NCBI RefSeq assembly: GCF_000304315.1
Contig: NC_018485.1
Location: 1,148,501 to 1,212,500 of the forward strand
Length of the DNA: 64,000 nucleotides
DNA from: Methylocystis sp. SC2
Lineage (GTDB): Bacteria > Pseudomonadota > Alphaproteobacteria > Rhizobiales > Beijerinckiaceae
Direction of reading: 5' to 3'
How positions within the stretch are numbered: the first letter of the stretch is position 1; every line of letters starts with the position of its first letter. A model generated the notes under the pieces. The model was not told where the DNA came from and made no database searches. It saw only the letters and a program-made list of their open reading frames with translations. Position numbers and translations under genes: made by a program. Below are positions 9,304 through 18,773 of the stretch, piece by piece.

Positions 9304-12300
9304 TTGCGAAAGGCGCGGCGATGAAAAGACTTCTGCTTCTCTCTCTTTGCGCGCTTCTCGCCGCGGCGACGCCGCTGCGCGCGGAAGCGCCGCCGGTCTT
9401 CGATCGCGCGCAACGCGCCGACGGCGCGCGCGTCGCGCCCGACCGATTCCTGCGCGCCTATGACCCGGTGACCATCTTTTTCCCCAGCGACGCCGGACCG
9501 AAGAACGGCGGCGCGGAGGACTCGCCGCAAAAATATGCGACGATGATTCCGCAGCCCGCCGGCGAATGGCGCTGGCTCGGTCCGCGCGCGTTGCAGTTTC
9601 GTCCCGCCGACGCCTGGAAGCCGCTCTCGCGCGTGAACGTAAAACTTGGCGCGGCGGAGACCAGGCTCATCGCGCTGCTGCCGACGCCGCGTTCGACGAA
9701 TCCCGCCGAGGGCGCCGATCCGCAGCTCGAACTGACGCAGATCGCCCTGACCTTCGCCGAGCCGGTCCACCTCGCCGCGCTCACGCGGCTACTGACGATC
9801 GAAGTGCGTCCGGCGCCGGGCGTTTCGCCGCAAGGCGGACAATTGCTCAGCGCCTCGGCCTATGAGATTCGCGCGCTGGAGCGCGGCGAGCGCGCCCAAG
9901 AACAGACCTATGTCATCCGTTTCAAAGAAAGGATCGCCGACGGGAGAGTCGCGATCCTGCGGCTGCGCCTTTCCGACGAAGCCGGGCTCGACGACCAGAC
10001 CTATGAATTGCGGCTGCGCACGGCGCCGCCTTTCGCGGCGACCGAAGCAAGCTGCGGGCGCGGCTGGAGCGACGACCGCGCCGACAATGTGCTGCGCTGC
10101 GCCTCCTATCTCATGTCGCCGGAGAGCGGCGAGGAGGAAAGCGAAGGCGCCGCCATCCCCTATGCGCCGGCGAGCAAGCGGCTGCTCGCGCTGTCCTTCA
10201 ACGCGACGCCCGAGACGCTCGACATTCTGCGCGCGCGCGAAGCGCTGCGGATCACGCCGCCCGTCGACGACCTTGCCGTCGAGACCGACGGCAGGCGCCT
10301 GCGTATCGTCGCGAAGTTCCTGTCGGATCGCGTTTACGAACTTTCTATCGCCGAAGGCGCGCTGAAAGATTCGCAGGGGCGTGCGCTGGCGAGCCCCTTT
10401 ACCCAGCGCTTCGCCTTCACACGCGACGCGCCGGCATTGCAGTGGGACGCGGGCTATGGCGTCGCCGAGCGCTTTGGCCCGCAACTTTTGCCGGCGCGCG
10501 GCCGCGGCTATGAGCGCGCCGACATTCGCATCCACGCCATCGATCCGCTGTCACGCGATTTCTTCCCCTTCCCGGCGCATGGCGTCGACACCAGCGACAC
10601 CGACGCGCCGCCTTTGCCCGGCAATGAGCCGAAGCTTTGGAGCGAGAGCGCCAACATCGATTCGGACGCGATCAAGCAGCGCATCAAATTGCTCGGCTCG
10701 CCCGCCGTGTCGCGGCTCGTCGATCTGCCGATCCGCCGCAACGGGCCCGACGCGAAATTCGGCGTCGATCTCAAGGAAGATTTCGCCAAGGTCAGCGGCC
10801 GCGATCAGCCGGGGACCTATCTCGTGGGGCTGCGCGCGGTCGATGAGGACAAGCGCCGCTGGCTGCGCGTGCAGATCACCGACCTCTCGCTGTCCGCCGT
10901 CGAGGAGCCGACGCGGGTGCGTTTCGCCGTGACGTCGCTCGCGACGACGCAGCCTGTGAGCGGCGCGCAGATCCGCGTCGAAGGGATCAAGGACGAGAAA
11001 TTCGTCACGCTCGCGAGCGGAACGACCGACGCTTCGGGCTTCTTCTCCTGGACGCCCGACAGGCGCGGCGGCGGCGAAGCGCGCCGTATCGTCGTGAACA
11101 AGGGATTGGACACGCTCGTCGTCGACCCCAACAGCGCGCCTTCGGAATATTCGCGGGAACTCTGGTCGAAGCCGGAATCGGAATGGCTCGCCTGGACAAG
11201 CGAGGCGGACCAGCCGCGCGCCGAAAAGCCGCGAACGCTGTGCCATCTCTTCTCCGAGCGGCCCATTTATCGGCCGGAAGAATTCGCGCACATCAAAGGC
11301 TTTGTGCGCAGCTACCGGGGCGGCGCGCTGAGCCTCACAAAGACCGGCGGCACGCTTGTCGTCACAGGCCCGGGCAATCAGGAATGGCGCATTCCCGTGA
11401 AGCTCGACGCGAGCGGCGGCTTCTATCACAAATTCGACGCGCAAACCCAGGCGACCGGAGACTATTCGGCAAGGTTCGAGCCGGACGCGCCGAAAAAGGC
11501 GGAGGCGCAAAAAGACGAAGCGGCCGAGGGAGAAAGCGAAGCGGCCGAAGCCTCGCAGGACATTTCCTGCGGACAATTCTCGTTCAAGAAGGAAGCCTAT
11601 CGTCTGCCGACTTTCGAAGTCGTGCTCAACGCGCCGCAGACCGTCGCGCTCGACGGAACCTTCGACGTCGATCTCCTCGCCCGCTATTTCGCCGGCGGGC
11701 TTGCGGCGGAGCGTCCCGTCAAATGGCGCGCGGCGCAATTTCCGCATGTCTTCACGCCGCCGGGACGCGAGGGCTTTCTCTTCTCGACCGATGCGCGCTT
11801 CTCGGGCGACGGCAAATTCAAATCGACCGCCGTGCTGGAGCGCGATCAGCGCACCGACGCCGGCGGCGCCGCGCGCATGACCTTCGACACGACGATCGAG
11901 CCGACGGCGCAGCCCCGCCGCTATTCGATCGAAGCGACGGTGACCGGCGACGACGGCGTCGAAGTGCGCAATGTGCAGAACGTCATTGCGCTGCCGCCCT
12001 TCGTGCTCGGCGTGAAAACGCCGCGCTATGTCGAGCGCCCCGGCGCCGTTACGCCGCAGCTCGCCGCCATCGACGGCAAGGGCGACGCCGTCGTCGGCCT
12101 GGAGATGACGCTGCGGCTGATCAAGCGCAACTGGATTTCGACGCTGCAGGCCTCCGACTTCGCGCAAGGCGCGGCGAAATATGTCACGCAGGCGCAGGAC
12201 GACGTTCTGATTGAACGCAAGGTGACGAGCGCCAAAGAGGCGCAGCAGGTCGAATTGCAGACGCCCGACGCTGGCGTCTATGTCGTGCAGCTCGAGGCCT

Positions 12301-15131
12301 ATGATCGGCTGAAGCGCCGGCAGCAGGTGAGCGTCGATTTTTTCGTCGACGGCGATACGCCCGTCACTTTCGCACGGCCGCCGGCGGAATCCGCGACGAT
12401 CACGACCGACAAGGACAAATATGCGCCGGGCGAGACCGCGACGCTCATCATCCAGTCGCCCTTCCAGAATGCGCGCGCGCTCGCCATCGTCGAACAGCCG
12501 AGCGGCGTCTATGATTATAGTTTCGTCGACATCGCCAATGGCTTCGGCCGCTATGCTCTGCCAATAAAAAAGGAGCAGACGCCGAAGCTCGCCGTGCATT
12601 TCCTGATCATGCGCGGACGGCTCAAGGATGCGCCGCCACAGCCAACCGCGAGTTTCGACCAGGGCAAGCCGGTCACCATCGCCGCGACGAAATGGGTAGA
12701 GGTGACGCCGGTCAAGAACATCGTCAATGTGAAGCTCGAACATCCGGCGAAGGCGCGCCCGGGCGATGCGATCGAGGTCACGCTGCGGCTCTCCGACGAT
12801 ACGGGCAAACCGCTCGCCGGCGAAGCGACCTTCTGGATGGTCGATCAGGCGGTGCTGTCGCTCGCCAAGGAACGCCCGCTCGATCCCCTGCCCGACTTCA
12901 TCGTCGAGCGCGAGACGAAAATGGCGGCGCGCGATACGCGCAACATGGCCTTCGGCGTCATTCCGCTGGAGGAGATCGCCGGCGGCGACGGCGACGAACT
13001 GCAGGAATGGGGCGCCGAAAACAACATTTCCGTGCGCAAGAATTTCACGCCCGTGCCGATCTATCTGCCGAGCGTGAAGGTCGGTCCCGACGGCGTTGCG
13101 AAAATCAAAGTGCAACTTCCCGACACGCTGACCGTTTTCAAGCTGCGCGCCAAGGCGGTGAGCGGACCGGACCGCTTCGGCGCGGCGGGCGGCGAGATGC
13201 TGATCCGTCAGGCCCTCGTCGCGCAGCCCGCGCTGCCGCGCTTTATCCGGCCGGGCGACGCCTTCGACATTGGCCTCGTCGCGCGCATCGTCGAAGGGCC
13301 GGGCGGCGCCGGCAAGGCGTCGATCGCCGCGCCGGCGCTGACGCTCTCCGGCGAGACGAGCCGCAAGATCGACTGGGCGCAGAACAAGCCCGTGCGCGTC
13401 GATCTGCGCGCGCAGGCGCCGGCCCAGCTCGCAGGCGACGCGACGCTCGCCTTCCGCATTGAACGCGACGGCGACCGCGCGAAGGACGCCGTCGAGATCG
13501 CTTTGCCGGTGAAGCAGGATCGCGAAGCGACGCGACGCTTCGAATTGGTCGAGATCGCGCCTGGCGAAACGAAGACGCTTGCGCCGATCGGTGAACCGGC
13601 GCGCCCCGGCAGCTTCTCGCGCGAGACGATCGTCGCCGCCGACCCGTCGATCGTAAAGCTCGTCGCCGGCTTGAACGGGCTCGTCGAATATCCCTATGGC
13701 TGCACCGAGCAGCGCCTATCGCTCGCGCGCGGCGGGCTGGCGCTCAAGAGCTTCGCGCCAATTCTCGCGGCCGCGGGGCTCGAGGACCGCGTCTCCGCCA
13801 ATGTGAAATCGACGGCGCAAATCATCGACCAGTCGATCGACGCCGACGGACTGGTCGCCTTCTGGCCGCGCGCGCGCGGCACCGTTTCGCTGACCGCCTG
13901 GGCTTATGATTTTCTGGCGCGGGCGGAGCGCGCGGGAGAGGCGATCGACAAGACGCTGCTGGATCGTCTGGCCAATATTCTGAAACTCTCGCTGCGCTCG
14001 GATTATCCGCGACTGCTTTCCGGCGATGAATCGCGCGAGCGCGTCGAGGCGCTGTCGGCGCTCGCCGAGGGCGGCAAGCTCGACGAATCCTATGTCGCTG
14101 AATTCGCGCGACGGGCCGATTTCCTGCCCAACATCAGCGTCGCGCAGATGGCTTCGGCCGCCGCGCGTCTCCCCAATGTCGATCAGCGCGCGATCGCTTC
14201 GCTTGTCGACACGATGTGGAGCCGCGTTAAGTTCGCCAGCCGCAATGGCGTGCAGGTCTATGCCGGTCAGGCCGCGGAAAGCGCTTCGCCGCTCATTCTG
14301 CCGTCGGAGACGCGCAGCATCGCCGAAATGACGCGCGCCGCGGCGCTGACGGCCTCTGGCGATCCGCGCGCCAATGCGCTGCGCGACGCCCTGCTCCGGC
14401 TTGGCGAGGGCGACGGCTGGGGAACCACCAACGCCAACGCCGCAGCGATTGAAGCGCTCGCCGAAGGCTGGCGGCGGCCGGTTGCGCCGATCGCCGTAAC
14501 TGTCAACGATGGCGGACAGGATCGCGCGCTGACGCTCGACGCCAGCAATCCCGTCGCGCGGCACGTGACAAAGACCGACGCGCCGCTGAAGATCGCCAAC
14601 GGCTCCAATGCGCCGCTCGTCGCCATGATCGAGACAAGCTACATGCCGGTCGAGCCCGGCGCAAAAGCGCAGCCGACGAGCGACGGCTTTACGATCACGA
14701 GGCAGAGCTGGCGCATCGGAAGCGGGAAGGCGCCGGAGAAGATCGACTCTCGGGACGGCGTTCTGGACGTGAAACAGGGCGACCTCATCGAAGAGACGGC
14801 GGAACTGGTCAATCCCGAGGATCGCACCCATGTCGCGATCTCGATCCCGCTCGCCGCGGGCTACGAGCCGCTCAATCCCAATATCGCGACGGCGCCGGCC
14901 GAAGCGCAGCCGTCAACTGCGCCGACGCTGCAGCCGAGCTGGGTCTCCTTTGGCGATGATCGCGTGTTCTACGCTTACGATTCGCTGCCGAAGGGAACCT
15001 ACCGCTTCGCCTTTCGCCTGCGCGCGCAAACGGCGGGCGCTTACACGCAGCCGCCCGCGCTTGTCGAGGCGATGTACAAGAAAGGCCTTCGAGCGACGAG
15101 CGCCGGGGCGCGCGTGGAGATCGGCAAGTGA
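9300..15131 (+). CDS. Bacterial alpha-2-macroglobulin with intact thioester motif
   Basis: A 1943-residue YfhM/ECAM-type protein, thought to trap foreign proteases in the periplasm by bait cleavage followed by thioester cross-linking. Visible parts are a signal peptide (MKRLLLLSLCALLAAATPLRA; an alternative ATG is at 9321), an N-terminal macroglobulin domain with FSERPIYRPEEFAHIKGFVR near residue 650, and the A2M domain with LPDTLTVFKLRAKAVSG near 1280. The thioester PYGCTEQR has its Cys at residue 1468 (codon at 13701), followed by a terpenoid-cyclase-like helical region. The cysteine in the signal peptide is not in a good lipobox, so it may be soluble rather than a lipoprotein like E. coli YfhM. 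pbpC follows, the classic pairing. Confidence 0.93.
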   Translation: MIAKGAAMKRLLLLSLCALLAAATPLRAEAPPVFDRAQRADGARVAPDRFLRAYDPVTIFFPSDAGPKNGGAEDSPQKYATMIPQPAGEWRWLGPRALQFRPADAWKPLSRVNVKLGAAETRLIALLPTPRSTNPAEGADPQLELTQIALTFAEPVHLAALTRLLTIEVRPAPGVSPQGGQLLSASAYEIRALERGERAQEQTYVIRFKERIADGRVAILRLRLSDEAGLDDQTYELRLRTAPPFAATEASCGRGWSDDRADNVLRCASYLMSPESGEEESEGAAIPYAPASKRLLALSFNATPETLDILRAREALRITPPVDDLAVETDGRRLRIVAKFLSDRVYELSIAEGALKDSQGRALASPFTQRFAFTRDAPALQWDAGYGVAERFGPQLLPARGRGYERADIRIHAIDPLSRDFFPFPAHGVDTSDTDAPPLPGNEPKLWSESANIDSDAIKQRIKLLGSPAVSRLVDLPIRRNGPDAKFGVDLKEDFAKVSGRDQPGTYLVGLRAVDEDKRRWLRVQITDLSLSAVEEPTRVRFAVTSLATTQPVSGAQIRVEGIKDEKFVTLASGTTDASGFFSWTPDRRGGGEARRIVVNKGLDTLVVDPNSAPSEYSRELWSKPESEWLAWTSEADQPRAEKPRTLCHLFSERPIYRPEEFAHIKGFVRSYRGGALSLTKTGGTLVVTGPGNQEWRIPVKLDASGGFYHKFDAQTQATGDYSARFEPDAPKKAEAQKDEAAEGESEAAEASQDISCGQFSFKKEAYRLPTFEVVLNAPQTVALDGTFDVDLLARYFAGGLAAERPVKWRAAQFPHVFTPPGREGFLFSTDARFSGDGKFKSTAVLERDQRTDAGGAARMTFDTTIEPTAQPRRYSIEATVTGDDGVEVRNVQNVIALPPFVLGVKTPRYVERPGAVTPQLAAIDGKGDAVVGLEMTLRLIKRNWISTLQASDFAQGAAKYVTQAQDDVLIERKVTSAKEAQQVELQTPDAGVYVVQLEAYDRLKRRQQVSVDFFVDGDTPVTFARPPAESATITTDKDKYAPGETATLIIQSPFQNARALAIVEQPSGVYDYSFVDIANGFGRYALPIKKEQTPKLAVHFLIMRGRLKDAPPQPTASFDQGKPVTIAATKWVEVTPVKNIVNVKLEHPAKARPGDAIEVTLRLSDDTGKPLAGEATFWMVDQAVLSLAKERPLDPLPDFIVERETKMAARDTRNMAFGVIPLEEIAGGDGDELQEWGAENNISVRKNFTPVPIYLPSVKVGPDGVAKIKVQLPDTLTVFKLRAKAVSGPDRFGAAGGEMLIRQALVAQPALPRFIRPGDAFDIGLVARIVEGPGGAGKASIAAPALTLSGETSRKIDWAQNKPVRVDLRAQAPAQLAGDATLAFRIERDGDRAKDAVEIALPVKQDREATRRFELVEIAPGETKTLAPIGEPARPGSFSRETIVAADPSIVKLVAGLNGLVEYPYGCTEQRLSLARGGLALKSFAPILAAAGLEDRVSANVKSTAQIIDQSIDADGLVAFWPRARGTVSLTAWAYDFLARAERAGEAIDKTLLDRLANILKLSLRSDYPRLLSGDESRERVEALSALAEGGKLDESYVAEFARRADFLPNISVAQMASAAARLPNVDQRAIASLVDTMWSRVKFASRNGVQVYAGQAAESASPLILPSETRSIAEMTRAAALTASGDPRANALRDALLRLGEGDGWGTTNANAAAIEALAEGWRRPVAPIAVTVNDGGQDRALTLDASNPVARHVTKTDAPLKIANGSNAPLVAMIETSYMPVEPGAKAQPTSDGFTITRQSWRIGSGKAPEKIDSRDGVLDVKQGDLIEETAELVNPEDRTHVAISIPLAAGYEPLNPNIATAPAEAQPSTAPTLQPSWVSFGDDRVFYAYDSLPKGTYRFAFRLRAQTAGAYTQPPALVEAMYKKGLRATSAGARVEIGK

Positions 15132-15159
15132 TGAAAGTTAGCGGCGGCGCCTCGATTGC

Positions 15160-15274
15160 GCCCTTCTCCCGCTCGCGGGAGAAGACGTCATGCGAAGCAT
15201 GACGGATGAGGGTCGCGTGGATCACCCTCACCCGACCTCGCTTTGCGGGGCCACCCTCTCCCAAAGGGAGGGGG
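15160..15274. repeat. Chain of palindromic repeat units upstream of and overlapping the pbpC start
   Basis: Successive short hairpins are visible: TCTCCCGCTCGCGGGAGA, GTCATGCGAAGCATGAC, a GATGAGGGT/ACCCTCA pair, and CCCTCTCCCAAAGGGAGGG. This composition (CCCTCACCCGACCTCGC, CTTTGCGGGGCC) is that of extragenic palindromic repeats common in Rhizobiales. The first possible pbpC start (15206) lies inside it. The AAAGGGAGGGGG end sits just before an in-frame TTG, so the element may supply the ribosome-binding site. Confidence 0.7.
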
Positions 15275-17605
15275 TTGGCGTGCGGAATCATTCTCGCTGT
15301 CGTTGCGGCGTTCATCGCCTGCGCCGCCTGGCTGTCGCATGAGGCGCTGTCGCGCGCCGAACTCAATTCTCCACGCGCCAGCGCCATCCTCTACGACCGC
15401 AACGGCGCCTTTCTCACGCAGATCGGCGAAAGGACCCGCGATCCGGCGACGAACGCGCCGCGCATCGATTATGGCTATTGGCCGCTGAAGACCGTCCCGC
15501 ACAAAATTGCCCGCGCGACGCTCGCTCTCGAAGATCGCCGCTTCTACGATCATGCTGGCGTCGACGTCCGCGCGCTGTTGCGCGCCGCCTGGCGCAACCT
15601 CGTTTCGCGCGGCAGACGCGAAGGCGCCTCGACCATCGCGATGCAGGTCGCGCGCATGCAGGGCGAGCGACCGCGCGCGTTCTTCGAGAAACTGATGCAG
15701 GCGGCGACGGCGATCGCCATCATCGCGCGTCACGGGCATGAAACGACGCTGGCGCATTATCTGCGGCTCGCGCCCTATGGCCTTAACGGCCATGGCGTCG
15801 CCTACGCCGCGCGATTTTATTTCGACAAGCCCGTCGACGACCTTTCCTGGGCGCAGGCGGCGCTTCTCGCCGCCATCCCGCAATCGCCCGGACGGATGAA
15901 CATTACGCGCGAGAGCGGATTGAAATTGGCGGCGGCGCGCGCGCGTTACGCCATCGCCCGGCTCGAAACGGAAGGCGCGCTCGACGCGGCGCAGGCGGCG
16001 CTCGCGCGCGCCGAGCTCGATCATATGCGGCCGCTCGACGCCAAGCGCCGTCCGGAAACATTGCATCTCGCGCTGCGCTACGAAGCGCTGGCCCGCGAGG
16101 GCCACGCGCGCCAGATCTCTGAAGACGATCCGCGCGTCAACGCCACGATCGACTTGAGCGTCGAGGGCGACGTTGCGCGTCTCGCGCGCCGCTATCTTTC
16201 GATGTTTCGCGTCCGCGGCGCGCGCCAAGTCGCCGTCATGGTCGTTGAGCGCGGAACCAACGCGGTCATCGCCGACGTCGGCTCCTCCGACTATTACGAC
16301 CCGCAGGCGGGGGCTTTCGATTTCACCCGCGTGCGGCGCTCTCCGGGCTCGACATTGAAGCCGTTCATTTATGCGCTGGCCTTCGAGCGCGGCGTTCTCA
16401 AGACGACGGATCTCTTGAACGACATTCCTGAAGGCGCCTCGGGCGTGTCGAACGCCGACGGGCTCTATCTTGGACCGCTGACGCCGCGTCAGGCGCTCGC
16501 CAATTCCCGCAACGTGCCGGCGACCAATCTGCTGCGGCGCGTGGGGCTCGAGGCGAATTTCAACTTCCTTCGCGACCTCGGCCTGCACGATCTCGAAACG
16601 CCGGCGGAGAGTTTCGGAATTTCCATGGCGATCGGCGCGCTGCCGACGCGGCTCGAGGACGTGATGCGCGCCTATGCCGCGCTCGCGGACGATGGGATCA
16701 TGCGCGAACTTGCCTTCACGCGCGACGAATCGCGACGTCCGGCGCGGCGCGTCTTGTCGGTCGACAGCGCGCGGCTGATCGCCTCGATGCTCGCCGATCC
16801 CCAGGCGCGGCTTCCGTCCTTTCCGCGCTACGGACCGCTCGAATATCCCTTCGCGGTCGCCGTGAAGACCGGCACGTCGCAAGCCTATCGCGACGCCTGG
16901 ACGATCGCCTTTTCGCATAAATTTATCGTCGGCGTATGGCTCGGGCGTGGCGACGCCGGCGCGATGCGCGCGATGACCGGCGTTTCATCGGCGGCGCGGC
17001 TCGCCCATGGCGTGCTGGCGAAGCTGCATGACGCGAAGCCCGGAGACATCGCGCCGGAAACATTTGCGCCGCCGCCGGGACGAATCGCCATCGATCTCTG
17101 TCGCGCTGGAGATGGCGCCGACTGCGCGCAGACAGTGCGCGAATGGGTGAAGCCGGAGGACGCCCGTTGGAGCCAGACGCAACATCCGCGTCCTCATCCT
17201 GAGGAGCCGCGAAGCGGCGTCTCGAAGGATGTTCCGGAAACGGCGCTCTGCGCGCCGCCGGCCTTCGAGGCACGCATTTCCGGCGCTCCGCAGGGGGAGA
17301 AAGCGGATCGCGCGTGCGACTCGCAAGCAATGAGCGTCGCGCCGCTCGTCATCGCGACGCCGGAACACAACACGCATATCTGGCGAAACCCGGAGCAGCC
17401 CGAGCGCTTCAACCGACTCGCGTTGAAACTCGCGCCCTCAGGCGCGGATGCGCAGATCGTCTGGACGATCGACGGCGAACCTTTCGCGACGGCGCAGGCG
17501 GACGAAACTGTGTTCTGGCCGATGACGCCCGGCCGACATCGCATTCAGGCGCGGCTGGCGCTCGCGCCTGTCGCGTCGCGCGCGGTGAGGGTTGTGATTG
17601 AGTGA
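15206..17605 (+). CDS. pbpC: Penicillin-binding protein 1C (bifunctional transglycosylase/transpeptidase)
   Basis: An inner-membrane enzyme with a periplasmic body. A membrane anchor (GIILAVVAAFIACAAWL) precedes a GT51 glycosyltransferase domain, with LEDRRFYDHAGVD and GASTIAMQVAR at ~residues 108-150. The transpeptidase domain has SxxK in PGSTLKPF (~S381), SxN in LANSRNVPATN, and KTG in AVKTGTSQAYRD (~553). The C-terminal ~90 residues match the BiPBP_C module typical of PbpC. The start is uncertain: the ATG at 15206 and the TTG at 15275 both fall in or next to a repeat cluster. A second repeat element is translated in frame between the transpeptidase and C-terminal modules. It pairs functionally with the upstream alpha-2-macroglobulin, probably for repair of breached cell wall (known association; role inferred). 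Confidence 0.93.
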   Translation: MRVAWITLTRPRFAGPPSPKGRGLACGIILAVVAAFIACAAWLSHEALSRAELNSPRASAILYDRNGAFLTQIGERTRDPATNAPRIDYGYWPLKTVPHKIARATLALEDRRFYDHAGVDVRALLRAAWRNLVSRGRREGASTIAMQVARMQGERPRAFFEKLMQAATAIAIIARHGHETTLAHYLRLAPYGLNGHGVAYAARFYFDKPVDDLSWAQAALLAAIPQSPGRMNITRESGLKLAAARARYAIARLETEGALDAAQAALARAELDHMRPLDAKRRPETLHLALRYEALAREGHARQISEDDPRVNATIDLSVEGDVARLARRYLSMFRVRGARQVAVMVVERGTNAVIADVGSSDYYDPQAGAFDFTRVRRSPGSTLKPFIYALAFERGVLKTTDLLNDIPEGASGVSNADGLYLGPLTPRQALANSRNVPATNLLRRVGLEANFNFLRDLGLHDLETPAESFGISMAIGALPTRLEDVMRAYAALADDGIMRELAFTRDESRRPARRVLSVDSARLIASMLADPQARLPSFPRYGPLEYPFAVAVKTGTSQAYRDAWTIAFSHKFIVGVWLGRGDAGAMRAMTGVSSAARLAHGVLAKLHDAKPGDIAPETFAPPPGRIAIDLCRAGDGADCAQTVREWVKPEDARWSQTQHPRPHPEEPRSGVSKDVPETALCAPPAFEARISGAPQGEKADRACDSQAMSVAPLVIATPEHNTHIWRNPEQPERFNRLALKLAPSGADAQIVWTIDGEPFATAQADETVFWPMTPGRHRIQARLALAPVASRAVRVVIE
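17190..17302. repeat. Palindromic repeat element inserted in frame within pbpC
   Basis: Begins CCTCATCCTGAGGAGCCGCG, with the inner hairpins CTCATCCTGAG and GCCGCGAAGCGGC, then GTCTCGAAGGATG. The far half has GGCCTTCGAGGCACGC and GGCGCTCCGCAGG, a degenerate mirror of the first half. This is the layout of an alphaproteobacterial extragenic palindromic element. It is read through as roughly 38 residues rich in Pro, Glu, Arg and Ser between two PbpC domains, with no stop codon. Confidence 0.65.
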
Positions 17606-17731
17606 CGCTTGGGCGTCCGTCGTCGAACGCAGCGCGGCGCCTGAAGCCTCATAGACAAGACTGACGGTCGCGGCCGTTCCCGTCGTTCCATCAGTGCGCG
17701 TGAAGATCGTCTGGCCGTCGATCGACGAGGA
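17604..17731 (-). pseudogene. GC-rich fragment of an RTX-type surface protein (C-side piece)
   Basis: Minus-strand translation gives an open stretch beginning SSSIDGQTIFTRTDGTTG and continuing TAATVSLVYEASGAAL, with no start codon. It begins directly after the TAA of the upstream AT-rich gene and runs into the antisense of the pbpC 3' end. The wording (DGQT-FTR-TDGTTG) is that of linker regions in large hemolysin-type calcium-binding proteins. It reads as the continuation of the fragment at 20263-20388, so I treat it as half of one interrupted domain. This is inference. Confidence 0.45.
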
Positions 17732-17732
17732 A

Positions 17733-18218
17733 TTAAGGTGAGGCGGTCATTAGAATCCGAAAGATCAAAATCAGAAGAACACTCGATATAGCTAAAGGCG
17801 TCCAGATATTCTCATAAGCGTCTACAAGCTGACAATTTAGTGCATTATTTTTGTCGCATGTCAATAAAACTTTGTCGCCTGATTTTATATGGAGGTGCCC
17901 CGCATTAACTTTCACAGTTATCTGCTCACATCCTTCCGAATACTGTACTAGCAACTCATACAAATAGTTGTTGTCGCTGTACAATTTTCCTTTACAGTTA
18001 AGCACAACTCCTTCACATTTTTTCCAATCACGTGACCGGAAATAGTAAGTAACAATTCTGTGCCAAGACCATACGAGGCCCACTGACGCAAAAATTAGGA
18101 AAGCAACTAGTTGCAGCTCATTGGACAATTTGGATACTCTTCTCATTCCGCTTTTTATCTGGCGAAGCCAGCGGAGAATTTTGCTGTCACTGGCCAGAGC
18201 GAGTCGGAACTCGCTCAA
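17733..18218 (-). CDS. Small two-TM membrane protein, DUF3592-like, immunity candidate
   Basis: 161 residues from a TTG at 18218, or ~137 from an ATG at 18146. Hydrophobic segment LQLVAFLIFASVGLVWSW is followed by an external domain with four cysteines (KKCEGVVLNCKG, SEGCEQ, LTCDKNNALNC) and a second segment PLAISSVLLILIFRIL. Two membrane helices around a small beta domain resemble DUF3592 proteins, which often occur as immunity proteins. Base composition is strongly AT-rich compared with the flanking pbpC and murA, indicating transfer. It is followed immediately by a GC-rich RTX-like fragment. Function not proven. Confidence 0.6.
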   Translation of the reverse strand: MSEFRLALASDSKILRWLRQIKSGMRRVSKLSNELQLVAFLIFASVGLVWSWHRIVTYYFRSRDWKKCEGVVLNCKGKLYSDNNYLYELLVQYSEGCEQITVKVNAGHLHIKSGDKVLLTCDKNNALNCQLVDAYENIWTPLAISSVLLILIFRILMTASP

Positions 18219-18264
18219 TGAACGGCCACCGAGTCTCGAGGCAGGACTTTCTCACTTGGATATG

Positions 18265-18706
18265 TCAGCCATCGTCATCCTCCAAATCAGCAGGAATTCC
18301 GGCGGAGCCATACAGCGTGGCCGGATCGCCGGCTTCGTATTCTCGAATTTTCGTTTCGAAGAACCTTGCCAAACTATTGCGCAGATGGCGCGTGTCTCGC
18401 CCGCCAACTACGTTTTGGTAATTCCAGCGTCCCGAACACGTCGTGATTTCGCTTAACATATGCGCTTGCGTCCACATCATGTGCAGCGGATCGCCAGGGA
18501 TGACGCGGCAGCTGCGCAAAGCCATCCGGCCAGGCCGGGTGGGCGAGGTGCGAACCGCATGCCTGCAAGCGCTCCCTATTCGCCAACTCGAAGAAAGGCG
18601 GGCGCACAGTATGCGCCGCGCTGAACCTGTAATATTGAGGCGCCTTCGGCTTTCGTCCGCGCATGCGCCGAGTCTGCGCTGCAATTTCAGTCGCCGCCTG
18701 CATCAT
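18265..18706 (-). pseudogene. Conserved-looking hypothetical gene broken by a frameshift
   Basis: Two overlapping minus-strand frames each hold half of a plausible protein. From ATGATG at 18706 one reads MMQAATEIAAQTRRMRGRK up to PDGFAQLPR. The continuation IPGDPLHMMWTQAHMLSEI to the stop at 18265 lies one frame away; the switch is near 18505. The start overlaps the stop of a short GC-rich fragment ending GNLPGKGGA by ATGA, as in a toxin-tail/immunity junction. I do not recognise the protein. No intact alternative is evident on the plus strand. Confidence 0.45.
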
Positions 18707-18773
18707 GCGCCGCCCTTGCCGGGCAGATTGCCGTCGCCGTAATCATTGCCCAAGGAGGAGCTCCCCCAAGCAC

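Noticed and set aside
10551-13115. 854-codon minus-strand frame antisense to the alpha-2-macroglobulin gene
   Set aside because: It is a mirror of the coding frame, with composition typical of antisense high-GC DNA and no domain. The sense frame has the thioester and macroglobulin motifs.
4209-15050. Very long open frames on the opposite strand and in other frames of the envelope operon
   Set aside because: High GC at third positions creates long shadow frames. They are Arg/Ala-rich, have no ribosome sites and no recognisable domains, while the plus-strand frames hold signal peptides and motifs.
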